This document shows positions 1 to 5,388 of a stretch of DNA of 10,388 nucleotides, piece after piece. A program made the translations under genes and the position numbers. Origin of the DNA: CAYRPN01 sp964426135 (GTDB taxonomy: Bacteria; Planctomycetota; Phycisphaerae; Phycisphaerales; Phycisphaeraceae); the NCBI GenBank assembly GCA_964426135.1, contig CAYRPN010000169.1, positions 1 through 10,388 on the forward strand, written 5' to 3'. Under the pieces are notes generated by a model. The model searched no databases. It saw only the letters and a list, made by a program, of their open reading frames with translations, and had not been told where the DNA came from. Each line of letters opens with the position of its first letter. Position 1 is the stretch's first letter.

Positions 1-323
1 AGGGGGTCGATCGTAACCAGTTGTCGTTATTCGACTAATGACCGGACACTACTGTGTTGGACTGCCAAAAAGGTAGGACACTTTCCGGCCACTTTTTCCG
101 GCCGCGCTCCCGCCCACCGGCTCCCGCCCGCCCGCACCGAGGGGCGTGAAAACTTGTCAAAGAACATCGCGACCCCGCAGGCGGGCCGTCGGCAACGATC
201 ACCTAACATTGACCTAACTCTGGCCTCGGTTACGGCCGTCGGCGATCCTCATTCCCAAGACAATCGCATGCGCCGGACAACCCGTCTGCTACAATCCGGC
301 ATCCCGAACCCCGGAGGTGGCTC
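1..323. other. Non-coding 5' region with repeated motifs
   Basis: No convincing gene lies here; the short open frames have no recognisable features. GGACACT occurs at 44-50 and 75-81. Two near-identical neighbouring motifs, ACACTTTCCGGCC (78-90) and ACTTTTTCCGGCC (91-103), sit next to each other. Repeated short motifs of this type occur at the ends of some insertion sequences (for example the multiple terminal repeats of IS21-like elements), so this could be the edge of an element lying left of the window. No transposase frame is visible to support that. The right part, about 200-323, carries the promoter and ribosome-binding site of the following gene. Confidence 0.4.
290..295 (+). promoter_or_regulatory. 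Candidate -10 box (TACAAT) for the 639-residue secreted protein
   Basis: TACAAT differs from the sigma-70 -10 consensus at one position and lies 28 nt before the ATG. The expected transcription start near 302 leaves a leader of roughly 20 nt containing GGAGG at 313-317, 6 nt before the ATG at 324. No good -35 hexamer is seen about 17 nt upstream. This gene therefore looks conventionally leadered, unlike the genes at 3357 and 7343. Confidence 0.5.
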
Positions 324-2243
324 ATGTGGCGACTGCTCGTGCTGACGATTCTCGCCTTATGCTGCGCCCGCACCGCCGCAGCCGAGGACGCCAAGCAATT
401 CTTCGATTCGCTCTACGGCAACCGCCTGAAACAGGTCAAAGCCACCATCGATCGCGGCGATGATCTCGTGCTTGCGAAGGAGATTCTCGCCGCCGCGCAG
501 TCCATTGAGCGCACCGATGTCGTCGGCCTGATGTGCGACCACGCCATCGATTTGTCGCAGCGCCACGCCGACGGGCTGCCCACCGCCATCGACGCCGCCC
601 GCCTGCTGGCGGAGAAGGTCGAGCCGCGCCGCAGCGAAGCGCGGAAGAAACTGGTTGAACTCCTGCTCCGGCAAAGCGCCAGCAGTGATCCGAAAGTGAA
701 GGAGAAGGCAGGGGATGACCTCATCAACCTGCTCACGCTGCAAGGCGACGAAGCATTCAAGGCCGGCAAATATGACGACGCGCTGGCCGGCTACCGCCAG
801 GCGATGACCGCGGCGCAGCGGCAGAAATCCCCCGCCGCCGACACCCTCAAGGAGAAAATCGAACTCGCCGGCAACCGCAGCCGCGTGGAGAAACAGATCG
901 CCCGCCTGCGTGAGAAACTGCTCGCCGACGCCACCGACACCGTTTCGGTTCACGAGATCATCCGGCTCTACGTCGTCGATCTGGACACTCCCGCCGAGGC
1001 GATGAAAGTGCTCGACCGCGCGAAGGATGCGAAGCTGATCAAACTCGTTCCGCTCGCCGCCAAAGGCGCGGAAAATGCCAGCGAGCCGGATTGCCTGGCG
1101 CTGGGCGAGTGGTACTCCGAACTGGCGACGAGTGCCGCGGCATCGTCGAAGGAAGCGATGATGCGCCGCGCGTCGGCGTATCTGACGCGATATCTCGGAT
1201 TTCAACCGACGGATCAACTCGCGCGAACGAAGGCGGAGGTGATGTTGAAGCCGATCGCGACATCGCTTGCGGCGATTGATGCGGAACGTGCCAAAACCGA
1301 GTTACGCAACGGGCCGGAAACGTGGATTTCGAAAGATGCGACGTACACGATAAGTTCCGACCAAGGATACGGTCGGCGGCCTGATCTACTCACAGGCGGC
1401 AACGACCTCCAAGACGGAGAGTTTGCGTTTTGTACAAGAGTGAACACGCCTAGTGAGTTTGTGGTCATTGACCTCGGAAAACCCATGATGGTCAGCCGCA
1501 TCTGGATCGAGAACAGGCGCAATCGGTTCCAGGATCGCGCCAAAGGCATCACATTGACGTTGTCACTTGAAGCCAATCAGAAGACGAAGCCGGTATGGAC
1601 TGCCGAGAAAGCAGAAAAAGAATGGACGATTCAACTGGACGAAAAGAGGAAAGTGCGGTACCTCACGATCAAGGCGGACAAGAATTGCTACGCGCTGCAC
1701 CTCGCACAGGTCAAGGTGTTTGGTTGGGATGATGCCGCGGAAAGCAAGCCGAGCGAAAAGCCCAAGGCGGTGGTTCCGCTGGTGGACCGGCCGGTCGAAG
1801 TCGTGCATACCTGGGGCAATGGCGGCATCCAGCGCGACGTCGCCGTCAATGAGACGAAGCTGGACTATGGATTCCAAACTCACCCTTCTTCGGGAAGGCC
1901 GGCTCAGTTGGCATTTCAACTTGACGGAGCGTTTGAGCTCCTCCAGGGAGCCATTGGAGTGAATGACAAGAGTGCTGGCCCTGCCTCCGACCTCGTTTTC
2001 AAGATCGTGGGCGATGGCAAGGAATTGTGGCAGTCCAAGCCGACGCGGCGCAAGGGAGTGGTGCAGGCGTTTCGCGTCGATGTCAGAAACGTGCAGAAGC
2101 TCGAACTGTTCGTTCACTGCACGGACGATGGCAACTGTGCCGCGGTTTGGGTCGAGCCGATGCTGTATGCAAAAGCATCGTCGGCCCCCGCGATCACGGG
2201 CAAGAAGTTCCTCGCATTTCCCATCGACGACAAGGCGAAGTGA
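324..2243 (+). CDS. Secreted protein with discoidin-like and NPCBM domains
   Basis: A 639-residue exported protein, probably carbohydrate-binding and acting outside the cytoplasm. Residues 1-20 form a signal peptide: MWR start, a Leu/Ile/Ala-rich core and an ARTAAA end before ED. Residues 21 to about 325 are mostly charged and helical, with a TPR-like stretch near 142-165 (AFKAGKYDDALAGYRQAM). Residues about 329-469 resemble an F5/8 type C (discoidin) beta-sandwich, including FVVIDLGKPMMVSRIWI and a closing LHLAQVKVFGWD. Residues about 491-619 match the NPCBM pattern: LDYGFQTHPSSG, AIGVNDKSAG, VFKIVGDGKELWQS and a C-terminal AAVWVEPML. Both folds commonly bind glycans, but no catalytic domain is visible, so the ligand is unknown. 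The ATG is chosen because GGAGG sits 6 nt upstream and the signal peptide begins there. The C-terminal half has lower GC than the N-terminal half. Both neighbouring intergenic regions contain repeats. Confidence 0.85.
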   Translation: MWRLLVLTILALCCARTAAAEDAKQFFDSLYGNRLKQVKATIDRGDDLVLAKEILAAAQSIERTDVVGLMCDHAIDLSQRHADGLPTAIDAARLLAEKVEPRRSEARKKLVELLLRQSASSDPKVKEKAGDDLINLLTLQGDEAFKAGKYDDALAGYRQAMTAAQRQKSPAADTLKEKIELAGNRSRVEKQIARLREKLLADATDTVSVHEIIRLYVVDLDTPAEAMKVLDRAKDAKLIKLVPLAAKGAENASEPDCLALGEWYSELATSAAASSKEAMMRRASAYLTRYLGFQPTDQLARTKAEVMLKPIATSLAAIDAERAKTELRNGPETWISKDATYTISSDQGYGRRPDLLTGGNDLQDGEFAFCTRVNTPSEFVVIDLGKPMMVSRIWIENRRNRFQDRAKGITLTLSLEANQKTKPVWTAEKAEKEWTIQLDEKRKVRYLTIKADKNCYALHLAQVKVFGWDDAAESKPSEKPKAVVPLVDRPVEVVHTWGNGGIQRDVAVNETKLDYGFQTHPSSGRPAQLAFQLDGAFELLQGAIGVNDKSAGPASDLVFKIVGDGKELWQSKPTRRKGVVQAFRVDVRNVQKLELFVHCTDDGNCAAVWVEPMLYAKASSAPAITGKKFLAFPIDDKAK

Positions 2244-2257
2244 AGTGGCGCCGCCAT

Positions 2258-2286
2258 GTCGTCGCTTCGCGGCTGGAGTTCGCTCG
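2258..2286 (+). repeat. 29-bp direct repeat, copy 1
   Basis: Pairs with 2458-2486 with two mismatches. The shared core is TCGCTTCGCGGCTGGAGTTC. It begins 15 bp after the stop codon of the secreted-protein gene. Confidence 0.75.
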
Positions 2287-2305
2287 CGTCGGGCGCCCAG
2301 TGAAT

Positions 2306-2327
2306 GAGCCGCGCACGCAGTAAGCGG
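2306..2327 (+). repeat. 22-bp inverted repeat, left arm
   Basis: GAGCCGCGCACGCAGTAAGC and two more bases. Its reverse complement matches 2425-2446 with one mismatch. The arms are about 97 bp apart. Confidence 0.75.
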
Positions 2328-2424
2328 CGCTCCCGGCAACCCTGCGTCACCGTCCGCGGGGCGAATCGCGCGTTGTTGTGACGCTGCAATGAATCAAACG
2401 AAATGCGATGGCATTCGGAGAAGA

Positions 2425-2446
2425 CCGCTTACTTCGTGCGCGGCTC
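2425..2446 (-). repeat. 22-bp inverted repeat, right arm
   Basis: Partner of 2306-2327. A weaker relative of its flank (AGAAGAC, two bases, CTTACTT) recurs at 10318-10333 at the other end of the window, suggesting a dispersed family. Confidence 0.7.
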
Positions 2447-2457
2447 CTTTCGCGAAC

Positions 2458-2486
2458 GTCATCGCTTCGCGGCTGGAGTTCGATCG
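2458..2486 (+). repeat. 29-bp direct repeat, copy 2
   Basis: Second copy of the 2258-2286 repeat, same orientation, 200 bp downstream, differing at two positions. Confidence 0.75.
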
Positions 2487-2583
2487 TCACCGGCGCTGCG
2501 TGACATAGCCGCCCAGCGGGACAAGTGTTCTCGCCCGTGGTGGGCGGCGCCCACCCTGCGTGCTTGGCCCGACGACGGGCCAC

Positions 2584-3000
2584 TCACCGCGCCGGTCGCA
2601 CGGCGAAGTTCACATCCTTGCCCACGGCGTAGAGATGCTGGTGGCCGCGCAAGTCCTTCGTTCGACCGCGAATGAGTCCGAACACCACCAGCGCCTTGCC
2701 ATTCTCGTCCTTGTCCGCGCCCAGCGTGATCTTGTCCTGCCCCGAACCCGACCACGCGAAATAGACCAGCTTCTCCTTGCTGAAATCGATCTCCTTCTTG
2801 ATCGCCTCCAGGCTCGCCGAGAGCGCGGTTACTTTTTCCAGGTCCTCCGCGGAGTTGATGACCGTGGGCTTGCTCATATCGCCCTGCGGCCTGTCGCCGC
2901 TCTTGACGGCGATCTCTCGCACCGCGTCAACGCCGGGCTTGTCCGCATGAGCGAGTGCGAGAGAAAGAAAGGCCACGGCAAGGAAGGCGATCAGACGCAT
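2584..3000 (-). CDS. Small secreted protein, PrcB_C-like (tentative)
   Basis: A 138-residue exported protein. Residues 1-19 form a clear signal peptide ending in AHA before DK. The mature part has an acidic/basic N-terminal segment, then a compact domain from about residue 48: SAEDLEKV, IDFSKEKLVYFAWSGSG (71-87), ITLGADKDENGKALVVFGL and LRGHQHLYAVGKDVNF (117-132). The order 'set-point helix, DFS+E strand, Gly-rich turn, two strands, final VGKD.. strand' recalls PrcB C-terminal-like domains, but I would not assign this without a profile search. The start is supported by CAGGA at 3010-3014 on the minus strand, 9 nt before the ATG. Transcription converges on the 639-residue gene. The upstream side is the MITE-like element at 3057. 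Function unknown; periplasmic or surface location is inferred. Confidence 0.8.
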   Translation of the reverse strand: MRLIAFLAVAFLSLALAHADKPGVDAVREIAVKSGDRPQGDMSKPTVINSAEDLEKVTALSASLEAIKKEIDFSKEKLVYFAWSGSGQDKITLGADKDENGKALVVFGLIRGRTKDLRGHQHLYAVGKDVNFAVRPAR

Positions 3001-3056
3001 GAGAGTTATTCCTGAGTTGGAGAGGTCAAGGATTGAGTTAGCAATCGGAGCGAAAC

Positions 3057-3220
3057 AACTTCCCGATTTGCAAGGTTTGAACTCCCCTCCCTTCTAGGGA
3101 GGGGCAGGGGGAGGGTCGGGCAAACAGCCTGATTTCATGCACAATCACGCAGTGCGCCCGACCCTCCCCTTACCCCTCCCTAAGAGGGAGGGGAATCGGA
3201 AACGGCCAAGTCGAGAAGTT
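3057..3220 (+). mobile_element. MITE-like palindromic element, copy 1
   Basis: A 164-bp element nearly identical to the reverse complement of 9440-9603 (about 15 mismatches by hand alignment, roughly 91% identity, no gaps). The ends are inverted: AACTTCCCGATT at the left, and at the right a diverged AAGTCGAGAAGTT (AATTCGGGAAGTT in the other copy). Inside, a long palindrome pairs the C/T-rich then G-rich left arm (from about 3082) with the right arm (to about 3195). Each arm holds its own smaller hairpin of the CCCCTCCC...GGGAGGGG type. It has no coding capacity. The flanks fit a TA target duplication imperfectly (CA left, TA right). It occupies nearly half of the 356-bp divergent gap 3001-3356; the rest holds the start regions of the two genes. 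Confidence 0.8.
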
Positions 3221-3344
3221 ACTTCGGTCATAATCCTTAGATTTAGACGCGCAGGCACAGTCGCGGTTCAGCGAATTGGCTGCCTCGACAGTTTAGCGGT
3301 CGGGCCGAGTCGGCGAGGCCCACCCGCCTGCGATCGCCCTTTTG

Positions 3345-3350
3345 TAAGAT
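3345..3350 (+). promoter_or_regulatory. Candidate leaderless -10 box (TAAGAT)
   Basis: TAAGAT lies exactly 6 nt before the ATG at 3357, where transcription would start at or next to the initiation codon. No Shine-Dalgarno precedes the ATG and no -35 hexamer is evident. The arrangement matches the TATAAT before the gene at 7343, also 6 nt from its ATG. This is inferred from spacing only. Confidence 0.5.
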
Positions 3351-3356
3351 GCCCGC

Positions 3357-4385
3357 ATGAACCGCGCCGATCTTCAACTCATCGCGGAACTGAGCGACCC
3401 GGACCGTGGCGTGGTCGAAGCCCTTTCGCGCATGGAGGGCGATCTGGTCATCCTTGGCGCGGGCGGCAAGATGGGATTCAACCTTGCCCTGATGGCGCAC
3501 CGTGCTTTCCGCGAGGCTGGGAAATCCAATCGCGTGACCGCCGTCTCCCGCTTTGCAACCGACGAGCAGCGGCAGGAGTTCGAGTCCGAGGGCATCCACA
3601 CGCATCGCGCCGAACTCACCGACGCCGCGGCCGTGCGCGATCTGCCCGATGCCGCCAACGTGCTGCATCTGACCGGCGTCAAGTTCGGCACCGGCGACAA
3701 CCCCGGCTACACCTGGCTGATCAACGTGCATGAGCCGGCTCTGATCGCCCAGCGCTACTGCGACAGCCAGATCGTCGTGCTCTCCAGCGGGAACGTGTAT
3801 CCGATGATGCCGTGCGGAAGCGGCGACAGGATCGGCGCGAGCGAGGACACGCCTGTGAACCCGGTCGGCGAATATGGCCAGACCGTGGTCGGTCGCGAGC
3901 GGATGTTCCAGCACTTTTCGCAGCAGCACGGCACGCCGGTGTGCGTCGTCCGCCTGAACTACGCGATCGAGCCGCGCTACGGCGTGCTGGTGGACCTCGC
4001 CCGCAAGGTGCAGCGCGGCGAGCCGATTGATCTTTCGATGGGCTGCGTCAACGTCGTGTGGACGACCGATGCGAACCGCGTGATTCTCAAATGCTTCGAC
4101 CTGGCGGCAAGTCCGCCGAAGGTGCTGAATCTCACGGGGCCGACGGCGCTTTCCGTGCGCGAGCTGGCGAATCAGTTCGGCGATGTCTTCGGCAACGATC
4201 CTGTCTTCGTCGGCGAGGAGTCCCCCACCGCCCTGCTCAGCGACGCGAGCCAGTGCTGGAAACGGTTCGGCCCGCCGGAGGCCACGCTGGACTACATGGT
4301 GCGCCGCGTGTCGGACTGGCTGATGCAGGGGCTGCCGATCTGGGAAAAGCCGACGCACTTCGAAGTGCGCAGCGGGACGTTCTGA
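3357..4385 (+). CDS. NAD-dependent epimerase/dehydratase, atypical extended SDR
   Basis: A 342-residue cytoplasmic Rossmann-fold protein of the extended short-chain dehydrogenase/reductase type, probably acting on a sugar or sugar acid. The nucleotide-binding loop is GAGGKMG at residues 34-40, unusually far from the N-terminus because of a leading segment (DRGVVEALSRMEGDLVILGA). Further landmarks are VLHLTGVKFG, VVLSSGNVYP with catalytic-type Ser 143/144, and EYGQTVVGRE with Tyr173. The expected Lys four residues after Tyr is Val177, so the YxxxK pair is incomplete. The C-terminal part has VLNLTGPTALSVRELA and FEVRSGTF. I recall the same long N-terminus and Lys replacement in planctomycete relatives, so this may be a subfamily trait. 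The stop is 4 nt before the next ATG, so co-translation with the aldo/keto reductase is likely. The start is supported by the TAAGAT box 6 nt upstream rather than by a ribosome-binding site. Confidence 0.85.
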   Translation: MNRADLQLIAELSDPDRGVVEALSRMEGDLVILGAGGKMGFNLALMAHRAFREAGKSNRVTAVSRFATDEQRQEFESEGIHTHRAELTDAAAVRDLPDAANVLHLTGVKFGTGDNPGYTWLINVHEPALIAQRYCDSQIVVLSSGNVYPMMPCGSGDRIGASEDTPVNPVGEYGQTVVGRERMFQHFSQQHGTPVCVVRLNYAIEPRYGVLVDLARKVQRGEPIDLSMGCVNVVWTTDANRVILKCFDLAASPPKVLNLTGPTALSVRELANQFGDVFGNDPVFVGEESPTALLSDASQCWKRFGPPEATLDYMVRRVSDWLMQGLPIWEKPTHFEVRSGTF

Positions 4386-4389
4386 CGCC

Positions 4390-5160
4390 ATGCTTGCACG
4401 CGCCCTCGGCAACACCGGCCTTCGTGTCACGCCCATCGGTTTTGGCGCGGTGAAGATCGGCCGCGTGGAAGGCTTGAAGCATCCGCGGCCGTTCGCCTTG
4501 CCGGATGAAGCGTCGGCGGCGCTCCTGCTCAACCGCGTGCTGGACCTGGGCGTCAATCACATCGACACGGCCCCCGCCTACGGCCTCAGCGAGGAGCGCA
4601 TCGGCGCCGCCATCGCCCATCGCCGCGCGGAGTTCGTGCTTTCCACCAAGGTTGGAGAGCGTTTTGTCAACGGGCGATCGTCGCACGATTTTTCCGCCGC
4701 GGCGGTCTGCGCGAGCGTCGAAGAAAGCCTCCGCCGACTTCGCACCGACACGCTGGACGTGGTGTTCATTCACAGCGATGGAAACGATGTGGCGATCCAG
4801 AGCAAGACCGATTGCGTCGCCGGCCTCCAATCGCTCAAGCAGCGCGGCGTGATCCGCGCGATCGGTCTATCGGGCAAGACCGTCGATGGCGCGCGGATGG
4901 CTCTGAACTGGGCTGATGTGCTGATGATCGAGTATCACCTGCACGATCGCAGCCACGAGGCGGTCATCGCTGAAGCGGCATCGCGCCGCATCGGCGTCAT
5001 GGTGAAGAAGGGCCTGGCGTCGGGCCGGTTGCCGGCGGCGGAAGCGGTGAAGTTTGTGCTGGCGAATCGCGCCGTGACGAGCCTGACCGTCGGCGGCCTG
5101 AATCTCGACCATGTGCGCGACAACATCGCGATGACGCAACAGGTAAGCTATGAGGCGTAG
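4390..5160 (+). CDS. Aldo/keto reductase
   Basis: A 256-residue NAD(P)H-dependent oxidoreductase of the AKR (beta/alpha)8 superfamily. The opening LARALGNTGLRVTPIGFGAV is the standard AKR N-terminus. The catalytic tetrad is complete: Asp59 and Tyr64 in HIDTAPAYGLSEERIG, Lys87 in LSTKVG and His128 in VVFIHSD. The C-terminal cofactor region is represented by AIGLSGKTVDGARMAL, MVKKGLASGRL and VTSLTVGGLN. It is shorter than the usual 280-330 residues, with compressed loops in the second half, but the ends look complete. It lies 4 nt after the epimerase stop, with no promoter between, so the pair is probably one operon acting on related carbonyl or sugar substrates. The substrate cannot be told from sequence. 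An inverted-repeat element begins directly after the stop codon. Confidence 0.9.
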   Translation: MLARALGNTGLRVTPIGFGAVKIGRVEGLKHPRPFALPDEASAALLLNRVLDLGVNHIDTAPAYGLSEERIGAAIAHRRAEFVLSTKVGERFVNGRSSHDFSAAAVCASVEESLRRLRTDTLDVVFIHSDGNDVAIQSKTDCVAGLQSLKQRGVIRAIGLSGKTVDGARMALNWADVLMIEYHLHDRSHEAVIAEAASRRIGVMVKKGLASGRLPAAEAVKFVLANRAVTSLTVGGLNLDHVRDNIAMTQQVSYEA

Positions 5161-5306
5161 CCGTTAGCCCCCGGCTCCGCCGGGGGGTGTACGACTTTGC
5201 GTCGCGTCACGCCCTCGATGTACGACAGTTCGGTTCAATCGGAGATTGCCATTGGCGCGGCGCCCGAGGCTGATTTCCCCACCCCGGCGGAGCCGGGGGC
5301 TAACGG
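5161..5306. repeat. 146-bp element bounded by 26-bp inverted repeats
   Basis: The left arm 5161-5186 and right arm 5281-5306 are reverse complements at 25 of 26 positions; both carry GTTAGCCCCCGGCTCCGCCG. Each arm is itself a perfect hairpin. The 94-bp interior has no gene and contains TGTACGAC twice (5188-5195 and 5219-5226). It is unrelated in sequence to the 164-bp elements. It looks like a small non-autonomous mobile palindrome or extragenic repeat inserted immediately behind the reductase gene. I found no convincing target duplication. Confidence 0.7.
5168..5186 (+). terminator. GC-rich hairpin after the epimerase-reductase operon
   Basis: CCCCCGGC-TCC-GCCGGGGG is a perfect 8-bp stem with a 3-nt loop, 8 nt after the reductase stop codon. 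A similar hairpin is at 5282-5298. It lacks a U-tract, so intrinsic termination is uncertain; it may just stabilise the mRNA end or belong only to the repeat. Confidence 0.35.
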
Positions 5307-5330
5307 GTGGACAGCCGCAGTCCCCACCCC

Positions 5331-5358
5331 TTGACATTATTATCCCGCTCGTTAACAT
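5331..5358 (+). promoter_or_regulatory. Sigma-70-type promoter for the nagB-like gene
   Basis: TTGACA (5331-5336) is a perfect -35 hexamer. It is followed after 16 nt by TAACAT (5353-5358) as the -10. Transcription would begin near 5365, and GGAGA at 5374-5378 lies 10 nt before the ATG at 5389. It sits 24 bp beyond the inverted-repeat element. This is the best conventional promoter in the window. Confidence 0.65.
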
Positions 5359-5388
5359 TTTCGCTCTTTCTCCGGAGACCTACCTGCC

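Larger units (their letters stand above)
2244..2583. repeat. Repeat-rich intergenic region between convergent genes
   Basis: This 340-bp gap has no supportable gene. It holds two diverged direct units beginning at 2258 and 2458, each starting with GCTTCGCGGCTGGAGTTCG in context, both containing a GGCGC...AGCCGC segment and ending near an ACCCTGCGT (2339 and 2552). An inverted pair lies between the units (2306-2327 with 2425-2446). GGTGGGC/GCCCACC at 2539-2555 (3-nt loop) and GGCCCG/CGGGCC at 2566-2581 (4-nt loop) are compact hairpins just past the stop of the minus-strand gene. They could aid termination, although no T-tract follows. The pattern is typical of dispersed extragenic palindromic repeats. 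Confidence 0.6.

Noticed and set aside
27..345. Short open frames on both strands in the first 345 bases
   Set aside because: No ribosome-binding sites or recognisable composition; they overlap the promoter and start of the clearly real secreted-protein gene.
357..1217. Long minus-strand frame antisense to the secreted-protein gene
   Set aside because: Arises from high GC in the opposite strand; Arg/Gly/Val-rich, no domains, while the plus frame has signal peptide and domains.
2560..3015. Plus-strand frame opposite the small secreted protein
   Set aside because: The minus frame has a clean signal peptide, ribosome-binding site and balanced composition; the plus frame has none.
3057..3220. 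The G/C-rich palindrome as a CRISPR repeat or structured RNA gene
   Set aside because: Only one unit per locus with no spacer array, and the only conservation is with an inverted copy carrying transposon-like ends.
3243..4556. 437-codon minus-strand frame opposite the epimerase
   Set aside because: Its translation is low-complexity, rich in His, Arg, Ala and Val, with no family features; the plus strand encodes a clear SDR.
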